This document shows positions 22,333-29,794 of a stretch of DNA of 35,608 bases, piece after piece. The stretch's first letter is position 1. Each line of letters begins with the position of its first letter. This DNA comes from a virus. The stretch covers positions 1 to 35,608 of the IMG/VR virus record IMGVR_UViG_3300010401_000030. The stretch is one strand, 5' to 3'. The translations under genes were made by a program, and so were the position numbers. The notes beneath the pieces were generated by a model that saw nothing but the letters and a program-made list of their open reading frames with translations, was not told the DNA's origin and did no database searches.

Positions 22333-22656
22333 TTATTTATTATATCGGCCTCTGTACTCTTGCTTTTCAAGTTCACGAGCTGCCATTTCTTGATGTGCAT
22401 TATTTCTTTCTTGGTACTCAGTTGTCATGCTGAAACCTCTTTGGCTAAATGCAGAAGCTGGCAAAGAGAAATCTTCAACAACAGGTCTCATATTTCCTTG
22501 TGCATATCCTTCTTTTGCCATTTTACCTTCTCTTCCACCATGATCCGCTTGAGCTAAATAATCAATCCCTTGTTTATTCAAAGGTGATGATTTATCTGGT
22601 CTTTCTCTCATATTTCTTACGGATTCTCTATTAGAACCTGAATAATTCTTAGCCAT
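22333..22656 (-). CDS. Small charged protein downstream of the portal
   Basis: A 107-residue protein, hydrophilic and probably disordered, with many Arg, Glu, Gln and Asn residues (GSNRESVRNMRERPDKSS, QERNNAHQEMAARELEKQEY). It begins with MAKN, as does the next gene downstream. It lies 14 bases after the portal gene. I see no enzyme or membrane features. Possibly a scaffold helper or minor virion protein. Confidence 0.6.
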   Translation of the reverse strand: MAKNYSGSNRESVRNMRERPDKSSPLNKQGIDYLAQADHGGREGKMAKEGYAQGNMRPVVEDFSLPASAFSQRGFSMTTEYQERNNAHQEMAARELEKQEYRGRYNK

Positions 22657-22670
22657 ATAACCTCTTTTTG

Positions 22671-24740
22671 TTAGACCGTTGAAGATGCCATGGGCACTGC
22701 GGTCATCTTTTTAGAAGCCGATTCCGTCAACGGTTTTTTGTTTTCATTTTCTGCATTTTGAGAAGTTTCCCCTTCGAGCCTCTCAACTATATCAAGATAT
22801 TGACCTAAATGATTCAAATCAATACTTTGCAGTTCTTTTATAGCTTTGACTAGATTCAATGCAGAGCCTGTTCTATCTTGTTCTGCGCGTTGTATTCGTT
22901 CTGCATTGAGAGCTTTATCTAGTTGAACTTTGGCTAATCTTTCTGTAGCCAATCCCTCTTTAGAATGCGCTTCAGCTATCATCATTTGATTTTTAAGTTG
23001 AATATGCTCTAGTTCTATTTGTTCACGTTTTTGAGCTTGTTCCATTTGAGCTTTTTGAGCTTCTTCCATTTTTTTGATGATGCGATCTTTATTTTGAATA
23101 GTCATAGCTTCTATAATTTCATCTTTAGGGAATATATCAGGAGCTATTTGTTGCATATGAAGTAATTGTGCAAGCTCTAATTGTTGTTGCGATTCCGTAA
23201 GAACCCCTTGAACCACCTTACAGCCATATTTAAAGAAAGCTTTATTATCAAATTCAGATGTAGGGTCTTCTCCAATAACTTGTTTAACTTTTCCATATGT
23301 CCAATTCTTTTGTATCATTTCTATAATAATGTCGCCCGCTAACCTCTGGGACTCATCAAATTGATCAAATAATCGTTGTAGATTGCGAGCAGTTGCAGCT
23401 TGCCTCATCATGGATATGATTCCAGCCTTGTCATCAACATCAATTCCCATTGAAGATGGGTCAACACCAGCTATTCTATGAACCACTTGCATTAACATCT
23501 CTTCCATCTGTAGCATAACAGGACTTGGAGGATGAATATCCATATTTTGGATATCGTCAGGGCTAGCATCTTTTTTGTAGAATAAACTACGTCCATGACC
23601 TTGATTTAAAGCATCATCTGGAGTGACTAATGATCCTTGACGTATTTTATAGCCCTGTTGCTGAGCCTCACAAATATCTAGGTCCCCTACCTTCATTCTG
23701 TTGAAAAGAAACTGCGCATCTTTGAGATCAGAGCATACAGACCGAAACTTATAAGCGTAATAAGGAGTATCGGGAGAAAAATAACCGTAAAAACCAATAT
23801 AAGGATACCGGTCAATACCATAAGGTGCCACTTCATCTACTAAAACCCTATCGTTAATACTTATTGTTCTTTTTACAGTAGGCTTGTTTTTTTTTATTAC
23901 CTTTAGACGTCTACCGAATTGCTGCATGATAATGCGCAAATCTTCTTCGTCACCGGTAAATTCTTGACACTCCTCTGTCTCTCTATCAATTAAATACTCA
24001 GCTTCCCTCGTCGATAAATACCAATACTCATCAAATGCGACTATATTTGGAAATTGAATCTGGTAAACTTCAGGCATATAGTAAAATTTATCATCTCTAT
24101 AAGATCCTGGAGGCAAGGAAAGAATATCATCAGCGAATTTTGAATAGAGTACTGCGGCTTCTTCTTTATCGAAAAACTGTCTTGTCCAAATAAATCTGCA
24201 ATCACTTAAATCGTGACGTCGGAAATATGGATCAATCATTACTGATTTGAAATCTACGTTGCGAAGCCGTATGTCTGGAGATATTGGATCGCAGGAATAA
24301 TCTGGAAAGACAGAAACTAAGCTAAAACCTTGAATAAGCGGACCCTGTTCGAAAGCATCTGAATATATCTGATAGGCTCCTGATTGATTGTGAACATGGT
24401 ATAGGCATTTTGTGAGTTGATCAGATGTTTTTTGTAGTTGATGTTGAATAGGAATACAAATTGTAGATTTTCTAGACTGTCTTTGCTGCCCCGTTACCGC
24501 CTGAACTATAGGATTCATGATGTTGAAATTAAACATCTTCCTACGATTAGGCAAAAGGTTTGTAGGAAATATTTGACCCCAAATATCCTGGTCAGCCATA
24601 CAAAACCTTTGGTTCAAATCAGCTTGATACCATTGGGTTTGTAAGATATTGATCGAATCTTGATAATTTCTATTTTGTTTTTGACGCAGCGAAAGATCTA
24701 TATCAGAAGCTGGCCAGAAAATTGGGTCACTGTTCTTCAT
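22671..24740 (-). CDS. Portal protein, P22-like
   Basis: A 689-residue protein, close in size to P22-type portals (about 700). The N-terminal region contains the typical RRKMFNFNIMNPIVQAVTGQ followed by QRQSRKS, and there is a central FRSVCSDLKDAQFLFNRMKV. After about residue 560 the protein becomes a long Gln/Glu/Lys helix (KKMEEAQKAQMEQAQKREQI), as expected for the barrel or C-terminal helix of large portals. It forms the dodecameric DNA channel and binds terminase. Context, TerS-TerL-unknown-portal, agrees. Confidence 0.85.
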   Translation of the reverse strand: MKNSDPIFWPASDIDLSLRQKQNRNYQDSINILQTQWYQADLNQRFCMADQDIWGQIFPTNLLPNRRKMFNFNIMNPIVQAVTGQQRQSRKSTICIPIQHQLQKTSDQLTKCLYHVHNQSGAYQIYSDAFEQGPLIQGFSLVSVFPDYSCDPISPDIRLRNVDFKSVMIDPYFRRHDLSDCRFIWTRQFFDKEEAAVLYSKFADDILSLPPGSYRDDKFYYMPEVYQIQFPNIVAFDEYWYLSTREAEYLIDRETEECQEFTGDEEDLRIIMQQFGRRLKVIKKNKPTVKRTISINDRVLVDEVAPYGIDRYPYIGFYGYFSPDTPYYAYKFRSVCSDLKDAQFLFNRMKVGDLDICEAQQQGYKIRQGSLVTPDDALNQGHGRSLFYKKDASPDDIQNMDIHPPSPVMLQMEEMLMQVVHRIAGVDPSSMGIDVDDKAGIISMMRQAATARNLQRLFDQFDESQRLAGDIIIEMIQKNWTYGKVKQVIGEDPTSEFDNKAFFKYGCKVVQGVLTESQQQLELAQLLHMQQIAPDIFPKDEIIEAMTIQNKDRIIKKMEEAQKAQMEQAQKREQIELEHIQLKNQMMIAEAHSKEGLATERLAKVQLDKALNAERIQRAEQDRTGSALNLVKAIKELQSIDLNHLGQYLDIVERLEGETSQNAENENKKPLTESASKKMTAVPMASSTV

Positions 24741-24785
24741 GAATTGATATTGCTAAAACATTTTTTAATTGTAAAGCCTCTTTAA

Positions 24786-25295
24786 CTATGGAAGTGATGC
24801 GCTGTTAGTCTCAGGAGGAGGAGTCTCAACGTGTGGTTCTCCTTCTATAGGTAGTGAGGGATATCGTTTATGTAGCATCTCTGGTTGTCGTGAATTCTTT
24901 AAAGCATCATTCAAAATTGATTTAGCTGCATATCCGGAAGCAGTACATCTTGCAAAGAAATCTCTGATTGCACAAAATATTCTAGTTATAATATTAGTTT
25001 TCCTATCGAAATTATCCATATATAAGTCTTCGATTATTCTTTTTATTGCAAATACCTGGCTCTTTTCTATTATTTTATCAGGATCTTTGACAGCTGGGCA
25101 ATTGTCCAATATATGAATAAGCTTTTCATGTATTTTGTAGATAGAAACTGTACCCTTGTATCCATCAAATTTAGTGTATCGATGACCAAAAAATGTAATG
25201 TTTTGTCGAGCTCTCTTGGAAATTTCTTCTAGTTCAGCTAAAGAAGTGATGTTCTTAAAAGCCGATACAGCATCTTTTTTTAATCTGAAGACCAT
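24786..25295 (-). CDS. Unknown helical protein between terminase and portal
   Basis: A 169-residue protein, mostly helical, with a Pro-rich C-terminal tail (EGEPHVETPPPETNSASLP). The region IIEDLYMDNFDRKT then IITRIFCAIRDFFARC looks like stretches I know from hypothetical proteins of environmental chlamydiae, but I cannot test this here. The frame extends upstream to an ATG at 25370 overlapping the terminase stop, yet AAGGAG lies about seven bases before the ATG at 25295, which decides the start. Such a protein is not normal between TerL and portal and could be host-derived cargo. Confidence 0.6.
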   Translation of the reverse strand: MVFRLKKDAVSAFKNITSLAELEEISKRARQNITFFGHRYTKFDGYKGTVSIYKIHEKLIHILDNCPAVKDPDKIIEKSQVFAIKRIIEDLYMDNFDRKTNIITRIFCAIRDFFARCTASGYAAKSILNDALKNSRQPEMLHKRYPSLPIEGEPHVETPPPETNSASLP

Positions 25296-25366
25296 GGTTT
25301 TCTCCTTGTTAAGGGTACAAATTCCATACTGTATATCTAATATATTCTTGGCAAGAATTTTAAATG

Positions 25367-26662
25367 TCATCTCCAGTAGCTATTTAAAGCCTTCACATCC
25401 TCCGATATTGAAGCGTCGCTTTGGCACTTTGGAAGTCCGACTGCTAGATATCTCATTGCATCCGCAAAATGACTAGACCAATCGTGATGCGGTTTTTGGT
25501 TATAAACTTTGTGTTTGTCATTCCATTCTCTATGGTAGTGCTCTAATGAAGCAATTAATGGCTTGCACTTTTCTTTATTTATATGAACTCTAGAAGCAAG
25601 AATTGCCTTCACAGATTCAATGCCATCAGCTATTAATCCTTTAGGAACCACTGTCACAGGTATTGCCAACTCGTTTAAAATATCCCTTCTAGTGCATCCA
25701 GAACCCAAACCATCATTTTGATCTACATCGTGTGGAAATAAATGAATTCCATACCTATAAGGGCGGGAGTTGAATACATCTTTCATATGTGATAAGGTCT
25801 TATTTCTATAGTTTTCACAGTCAATTATATGAATATTGGTTCCTACAATTTGGAAGAAGATTATCGGATTATCATCATCCCATCCGAGATCGCAAGATGT
25901 ATGTACAAGACGGGATGGATCGTATTTCACTACCCCAATTCTATCATCGCTTTGCATATTCATGAGTAAGTTAGCGTAATAAGACCCTTCAACGCCTCTA
26001 TCGAATGAGCAGTAATACTCTTGAAGAGCTAATTCCTCGCTCATTCCCTCAGCTTTTTCCTTTTCTATGTCTTTAGCAGTTAAAACGTGAGTATCTTCGA
26101 TAGTTAAACGTTCTGCAAACCATCCTTCAGTAACTTGCGCCATCCTGAATAATTCGTGAAAATGATTCTTTCCTCGAGGTGTGCTAATGAAAATAGCCAC
26201 GCCGTTGTTTACTTTCAAAATGGGACGAATGTAGTCCCAAGCGGCGGGATCTTGTATAGCGTACTCAGAAAAAACAACTATTTTTGGATTAGTTCCCATC
26301 AAGCTATCTATGTTGTCAGAGCCTATGAGTTGTATTAAAGAGCCATTTATAAAACGAATCTTCATCTCTTGGGAGTTTTTGTTAGCTATAATTTCAGGTG
26401 GGATGAAATCAAGGAAACGGATGCCATCATTTGTAGTTGAATCCCATATTACCTTTTTAGCTTGAGCGTAAGAAGGCATAACATAAAAACACGTGCAAGG
26501 TTCTTTAAAAAGACTTTTTATGCACCAATTTAAAATGGTAACATCTTTTCCAGAACGTCTATGAGCACACCAAACAACGCGTTTAATTCCTGAATCCAGG
26601 GCTTCAAGAATAGGCATTTGGTAGTAGCGTGGTTCAAATCTATGAGGTAGTTTTACTCTCAT
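25367..26662 (-). CDS. terL: Terminase large subunit
   Basis: A 431-residue protein that cuts and pumps DNA into the capsid. ATPase: a Walker A-like HRRSGKD at residues 34-40, Walker B IVVFSE with E133, and a coupling motif ISTPRG near 159-164. Nuclease: CDLG with D258, HD with D312, and HFADAMRY with D401, the metal-binding set of RNase H-like terminase nucleases. The start overlaps the small subunit stop as ATGA. Family (Terminase_6-like) and role are certain; the packaging type is not. Confidence 0.93.
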   Translation of the reverse strand: MRVKLPHRFEPRYYQMPILEALDSGIKRVVWCAHRRSGKDVTILNWCIKSLFKEPCTCFYVMPSYAQAKKVIWDSTTNDGIRFLDFIPPEIIANKNSQEMKIRFINGSLIQLIGSDNIDSLMGTNPKIVVFSEYAIQDPAAWDYIRPILKVNNGVAIFISTPRGKNHFHELFRMAQVTEGWFAERLTIEDTHVLTAKDIEKEKAEGMSEELALQEYYCSFDRGVEGSYYANLLMNMQSDDRIGVVKYDPSRLVHTSCDLGWDDDNPIIFFQIVGTNIHIIDCENYRNKTLSHMKDVFNSRPYRYGIHLFPHDVDQNDGLGSGCTRRDILNELAIPVTVVPKGLIADGIESVKAILASRVHINKEKCKPLIASLEHYHREWNDKHKVYNQKPHHDWSSHFADAMRYLAVGLPKCQSDASISEDVKALNSYWR

Positions 26663-27075
26663 TCTTTAGAATTGGTCTTTCTATAAGTAGTAGTTTCAAC
26701 AATTACTTGTTTTTCGCCATCTGTCTTTTCAGGCTTATCCCAACCATACTTATTACGCATTATCATTTGTAAACTGGCTGTATTGGCTTTAGTATTTTCT
26801 CCATTAGCAGACGCTTTACAAAGTCCTTCGTAATACTTCTTTCCTTTAGTTTTTGCAATGTCTCTTTGTATGGCAGGAAACTCTGTTGGATTATTTTCAA
26901 TATAAGAAAGCATTGTTTTATAACAACAAAGGTTATCCCCCTCTTCAAAGTACCAACAATCTTGAGAATAACCTTCTGATAAATGATCACAAAAACTTTT
27001 ATAAGCCCTTTGTCTCATTTCAGGATCTTTAAGAGCCAACCCATATTGATTTCCTAGAGGTGCTGGGACCAGCAT
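26659..27075 (-). CDS. terS: Terminase small subunit
   Basis: A 138-residue protein. GNQYGLALKDPEMRQRAYKS near the N terminus and the later NTASLQMIMRNKYGWDKPEK are typical of terminase small subunits that recognise phage DNA. It precedes terL with an ATGA overlap and ends with a short Lys/Glu tail, the likely contact with TerL. AAGG lies before the start. Sequence is divergent, so the call leans on pattern and place. Confidence 0.8.
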   Translation of the reverse strand: MLVPAPLGNQYGLALKDPEMRQRAYKSFCDHLSEGYSQDCWYFEEGDNLCCYKTMLSYIENNPTEFPAIQRDIAKTKGKKYYEGLCKASANGENTKANTASLQMIMRNKYGWDKPEKTDGEKQVIVETTTYRKTNSKE

Positions 27076-27096
27076 GTAAAACCTTTTTTATTTTAC

Positions 27097-27125
27097 ATCA
27101 TACATACGAGCTTTTTTTGACACAA
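27097..27125 (-). promoter_or_regulatory. Candidate promoter of the packaging and virion operon
   Basis: Read on the minus strand: TTGTGT, 17 bases, TATGAT, just upstream of the terminase small subunit. The -10 box matches five of six consensus bases; the -35 box is weak. A 7-base dyad overlaps the -35 region, so the promoter may need or resist a regulator, as expected for late genes. Confidence 0.4.
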
Positions 27126-27138
27126 ATATAAGTCAAAA
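27115..27138. promoter_or_regulatory. Operator-like dyad upstream of the late operon
   Basis: TTTTGAC at 27115-27121 and its exact complement GTCAAAA at 27132-27138, separated by ten bases, centred near the candidate -35 box. Such spacing fits a dimeric regulator touching two successive turns. There is no direct evidence for which protein binds. Confidence 0.45.
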
Positions 27139-27256
27139 TTTACATGACATGAATTTGTTACGACTTCTTTTTCTAAATAACCTTAGGTGGCCAAACTTCT
27201 TTTTTCACTTCACATTCCGAGCACATTTTAATCCTATCAAGAGTAAAAACTTATTT
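27139..27256. other. Gap upstream of the late promoter with no clear gene
   Basis: Rest of the interval between the late promoter region and the gene ending at 27257. The only frame I see is a 17-codon minus-strand ORF at 27173-27226 (MCSECEVKKEVWPPKVI) with AGGA before its ATG. It has one CxxC, but is too short to support. Confidence 0.4.
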
Positions 27257-27469
27257 TTAAACCTTTTCTTCTTCTCGTGCTTCTTCTACTAAAATCCATT
27301 TTTTAGCGACTTTATTGGTTTTTGTTTCAGTGTCCATACACAAAACCCTATTTCTCATGTTTATTCTTTTCACATACCCAAGAAAAATTTTCTCTCCTTC
27401 ATCTAAGAACATGTATTTATATTTTTCACCTACACAAGGTCTTTCATTCTTAACATCAATCCAGTCCAT
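27257..27469 (-). CDS. Small DUF551-like protein
   Basis: A 70-residue protein with the pattern WIDVKNERPCVGEKYKYMFL followed by DEG, and later WILVEE. This recalls DUF551-type phage proteins (WI...RPP....V...d....... W.PLP), but the typical proline-rich end is missing, so the match is partial. It is the last gene of the small-protein operon, 2 bases after the 29-residue microprotein, with AGGA before the start. Function unknown. Confidence 0.55.
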   Translation of the reverse strand: MDWIDVKNERPCVGEKYKYMFLDEGEKIFLGYVKRINMRNRVLCMDTETKTNKVAKKWILVEEAREEEKV

Positions 27470-27471
27470 AT

Positions 27472-27561
27472 TTATCCTATATCGTCAACAAATTCATAAT
27501 ATATCCAAATCCACATCAAAATGTTCAGGAAAACACCAAAGAGAAATTGTCCTCTACTCAT
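27472..27561 (-). CDS. 29-residue membrane microprotein
   Basis: Encodes MSRGQFLFGVFLNILMWIWI followed by YYEFVDDIG: a short basic start, one hydrophobic helix and an acidic end. AGGG lies before the ATG. It directly follows the DFHTKL-family coiled-coil protein (copy B) and is followed after 2 bases by the next gene, so the operon would be gapless if it is real. Like the 28- and 39-residue proteins of the two other cassettes, it pairs a tiny membrane helix with a membrane-anchored coiled coil. Confidence 0.55.
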   Translation of the reverse strand: MSRGQFLFGVFLNILMWIWIYYEFVDDIG

Positions 27562-27573
27562 AAAATCCCTATA

Positions 27574-27813
27574 CTACTTTACTTCCTTGTGCATATTCAT
27601 TAGATGGTTTTTATACTCTTGGTCTTGTAGAGCTAACTTAGTGTGAAAATCTTTCATTTCATTTTGAATAGCTTTTATCATAGCATTCGTTTCTTCGCGA
27701 AATGAATCTAATTTAGTGTCCATATGCCTCATATCAGCCCTAGATTCTGTTCTATTCCATATAAATAGTCCAAAAACTCCGATAAAAAATATTGCAAATT
27801 GTGTCCATTCCAT
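27574..27813 (-). CDS. Membrane-anchored coiled-coil protein, DFHTKL family copy B
   Basis: A 79-residue protein: N-terminal MEWTQ, hydrophobic segment at about residues 5-20, ESRAD at 23-27, then a coiled coil with DFHTKLALQDQEYKNHL at 55-71. Copy C at 35321 shares MEWTQ, W-x-R-x-ESRAD and DFH; copy A at 8929 shares the 17-residue block. An upstream in-frame ATG at 27858 exists, but AAGGAG about eight bases before 27813 and the match to copy C fix the start. It follows the partition genes by 2 bases. Role unknown; perhaps membrane-bound structural or lysis protein. Confidence 0.75.
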   Translation of the reverse strand: MEWTQFAIFFIGVFGLFIWNRTESRADMRHMDTKLDSFREETNAMIKAIQNEMKDFHTKLALQDQEYKNHLMNMHKEVK

Positions 27814-27815
27814 TT

Positions 27816-28037
27816 TTATTCTCCTTTTAATTTTTGTTGTATCGTCTGCAAAATCCAACCCGTCTTTGAAATCCCGACAGTATTCTCCATAAATTCATCA
27901 ATTTCCCTCGACATCTTTTTTGGTAGACGTAAAGTAAATCTGACGAATTCCTCATTAGATTCAACATCAGATTTAACATTTCCCCCTTTTTCAATAATTC
28001 GATCAATTTCTCTTGGTTTAAGTTGTTTTATCGTCAT
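27816..28037 (-). CDS. Ribbon-helix-helix partner of ParA
   Basis: A 73-residue protein. The N terminus is a basic, flexible arm; the core VRFTLRLPKKMSREIDEFME then GISKTGWILQTIQQKL is a ribbon-helix-helix DNA-binding fold, with the beta strand at about residues 32-38. It follows parA by 22 bases with AAGGAG upstream. In ParA/ParG- or Omega-type systems such a protein binds the centromere near its own promoter, stimulates the ATPase and represses the operon; I infer the same here. A CopG-like copy regulator is the alternative. Confidence 0.75.
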   Translation of the reverse strand: MTIKQLKPREIDRIIEKGGNVKSDVESNEEFVRFTLRLPKKMSREIDEFMENTVGISKTGWILQTIQQKLKGE

Positions 28038-28059
28038 TTATGCGTCTCCTTTTCGTATT

Positions 28060-28719
28060 TTATGATAATAAACTACATGCTTTAGGTGTATAAATGTAGT
28101 CATATAGACATGTCATTTCCGTAATGGATTTTATATCTTTCGTTTTTAATTCTGAAACTCCAAGACCCTCAGAAGCTGCGTTTCCGAATGCTTTTCTATA
28201 TCCTATCGTACAAGGAACGCACTCTAAGTCTTCAAATTCTTTTAGCACTTCCATTGTTGACTGATTATCTTCTCCTCTAGAATCTGCTTGGTTTATTACA
28301 GCTATGCATCTCAGATCAGAATTTACACTCTTTATTTCGGCTATCATATTTCTGAGAGGTCCAACAGTCCAAATATCAAGAGATCTGGGCTTGAATGGAA
28401 TTACGAATATATCGGCTATTGTGAGAGCTGATCGTTGGCTAGTAGTATCTCTTCCTCCAACGTCTATTATAACATCGTCGTAGTCTTTAGCCATTTTCTG
28501 AATCTGATTATTTACTGCTTTTCCAGAAAGTTCGATGGTTGTGAATTTTGTTTGATTTTCAGAATCTTCTCTTTGTTGGGCCCAATCACAAGAAGACTTT
28601 TGTTCGTCTGCATCAACTAGTAAGACTTTCTTACCAGCTGAAGATCTCATTACGGTTAAATTTGTGGCTAGAGTGGTTTTACCACTTCCGCCCTTGATTC
28701 CACCAAATACTATAATCAT
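28060..28719 (-). CDS. parA: ParA-family partition ATPase
   Basis: A 219-residue protein with the deviant Walker A KGGSGKTT (residues 9-16), D36 in VDADEQKSSCDW, Walker B VIIDVGGRD (83-91) and a conserved IADIFVIPFKPRSLDIW (101-117). There is no N-terminal HTH, so it is the small type Ib class, which relies on a separate DNA-binding partner. It moves plasmid DNA over the nucleoid and is not needed by strictly lytic phages, so its presence argues for a plasmid stage. It has a good promoter with a dyad site just upstream. Confidence 0.9.
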   Translation of the reverse strand: MIIVFGGIKGGSGKTTLATNLTVMRSSAGKKVLLVDADEQKSSCDWAQQREDSENQTKFTTIELSGKAVNNQIQKMAKDYDDVIIDVGGRDTTSQRSALTIADIFVIPFKPRSLDIWTVGPLRNMIAEIKSVNSDLRCIAVINQADSRGEDNQSTMEVLKEFEDLECVPCTIGYRKAFGNAASEGLGVSELKTKDIKSITEMTCLYDYIYTPKACSLLS

Positions 28720-28763
28720 GTGTCATACCTATGCTTTTTTATGCATGTACTCTGTTAAAATTG

Positions 28764-28776
28764 CGCCATTCTGGCG
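28764..28776. promoter_or_regulatory. Dyad between the parA promoter and gene, candidate operator or centromere
   Basis: CGCCA at 28764-28768 and TGGCG at 28772-28776 with a three-base gap, a GC-rich block in AT-rich DNA. It lies just downstream of the predicted transcription start, which would let the RHH protein repress the operon and serve as part of a centromere. Confidence 0.5.
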
Positions 28777-28790
28777 AATTATGTGCGTAT

Positions 28791-28819
28791 AGTATAGGTA
28801 AATATGACATTGAAATCAA
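28791..28819 (-). promoter_or_regulatory. Promoter of the partition operon
   Basis: Read on the minus strand: TTGATT, exactly 17 bases, TATACT. Both boxes are close to the sigma-70 consensus (four and five of six). It lies about 70 bases before the parA start, with the CGCCA/TGGCG dyad between. Confidence 0.6.
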
Positions 28820-28821
28820 GT

Positions 28822-29043
28822 CTATTTGAAGCAAAAATGGCATTTCCATTTTCTTTCTGAAAAGTCGTAGTTACACTCCTCGCATTTTCTGAGGCAATCA
28901 TCGCAAACAACATATGTTACTAGTGAATTTTTTCCATAAAAGTACTCCCTCTTAATGGTAAAATTAGGAGGATTTATCTTTATAAACATAAAGAATATCT
29001 TTAGTTTGATCCACTCAAGAATGGTGTACCTAGGTTGCTTCAT
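28822..29043 (-). CDS. Small zinc-ribbon protein with hydrophobic N terminus
   Basis: A 73-residue protein. The first half is hydrophobic and aromatic (EWIKLKIFFMFIKINPPNF). The second half holds three CxxC pairs (CDDC, CEEC, CHFC), enough for one complete zinc site and an extra pair. Only a weak Shine-Dalgarno site is seen. It is separated from parA by the parA promoter. It may bind nucleic acid or protein; the family is not known to me. Confidence 0.6.
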   Translation of the reverse strand: MKQPRYTILEWIKLKIFFMFIKINPPNFTIKREYFYGKNSLVTYVVCDDCLRKCEECNYDFSERKWKCHFCFK

Positions 29044-29064
29044 CTTTAAAAATCATACCCAAAT

Positions 29065-29304
29065 TTAAAATTCTTCCATTAACTTATCTAATCTTGTCTG
29101 AGCTTCTTCCGACGTTCTATATTTATATCCTATATGTTGAAATCCAAAACTTTCAGCTTTTTCATTAAGAACTTCAAAAGAAATACAAATTCTAAAACCA
29201 ACTTTTTTAGCTCCACCTATATAAAATGTTCGAATTGATCTAACATTTACCCAACAGCCTTCATTTGTTCTAACGAAACCTGCTATCATTCTCATTTCAT
29301 CCAT
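29065..29304 (-). CDS. Small protein of unknown function
   Basis: A 79-residue protein of mixed beta and helix. VNVRSIRTFYIGG and VGFRICISFEV look like strands of a small beta sheet and the end, YRTSEEAQTRLDKLMEEF, is a helix; this order is common in small phage regulators and single-domain accessory proteins. It has no cysteine cluster or catalytic motif. It sits 26 bases before the next gene in the minus-strand early operon. Confidence 0.55.
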   Translation of the reverse strand: MDEMRMIAGFVRTNEGCWVNVRSIRTFYIGGAKKVGFRICISFEVLNEKAESFGFQHIGYKYRTSEEAQTRLDKLMEEF

Positions 29305-29330
29305 GGATCCCCTATCACTTCCTAGATTCT

Positions 29331-29636
29331 TTATTTATTGTCCTCGAGATTTTTAACACGTGAAATCAAATCATTAATTACATTGCACAGAATTTCAATA
29401 GCTAATTTAGATTCTATTTCATCACAAAATGATCGTAAATTATTAACAATAAAAGATTTATTAGCTTTCGGCATTTCATCCCAATCTTTTTTCTTTTCAT
29501 TGTCTAGGAATATTAAACTCTCATATATAGGAGCATTTCCAAATTTTCCAAATCCTTTTTTGCTTTCAGATGTTTTAGGAATAGGATTCATCAATATATT
29601 CTCAAAAAATTCCTTTCTCTTACTTTTTTTTGCCAT
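29331..29636 (-). CDS. Small basic protein of unknown function
   Basis: A 101-residue protein with a very basic N terminus (MAKKSKRKEFFENILMNPIP), a Gly/Phe stretch and a helical C-terminal half (NLRSFCDEIESKLAIEILCN). No known motif is visible. It is preceded by a gap of 158 bases that may carry its promoter. Expression as an early gene is inferred from its place beside the partition and replication genes. Confidence 0.55.
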   Translation of the reverse strand: MAKKSKRKEFFENILMNPIPKTSESKKGFGKFGNAPIYESLIFLDNEKKKDWDEMPKANKSFIVNNLRSFCDEIESKLAIEILCNVINDLISRVKNLEDNK

Positions 29637-29712
29637 TATTCACCTTGATTTTAAATTCATTCTAGGAGCAATAAATTTTAGGTCTGATAATATATGTTCT
29701 GTTCCTTTTCAA

Positions 29713-29765
29713 CCGTACGAAACTATCGTACACTTATGTGTGAACTATTGTGGAAAATCCGTACG
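29713..29765. repeat. Cluster of CGTAC motifs in a non-coding gap
   Basis: The gap 29637-29794 has no gene on either strand that I support. It holds CCGTACG at 29713-29719, TCGTAC at 29726-29731 and CCGTACG at 29759-29765. The hexamer CGTACG is a palindrome. Three copies of CGTAC in 53 AT-rich bases may be protein-binding sites. Confidence 0.35.
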
Positions 29766-29794
29766 CATTTTACAAAATCTATGAACATCAAATT

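Noticed and set aside
24786-25370. Longer form of the unknown gene starting at 25370
   Set aside because: The ATGA overlap with terL is attractive, but AAGGAG at the right distance marks 25295, and the extra 25 residues look like translated leader.
27173-27226. 17-codon minus-strand ORF with CxxC and AGGA before the ATG
   Set aside because: Too short, and isolated from the neighbouring genes; no comparison available to support it.
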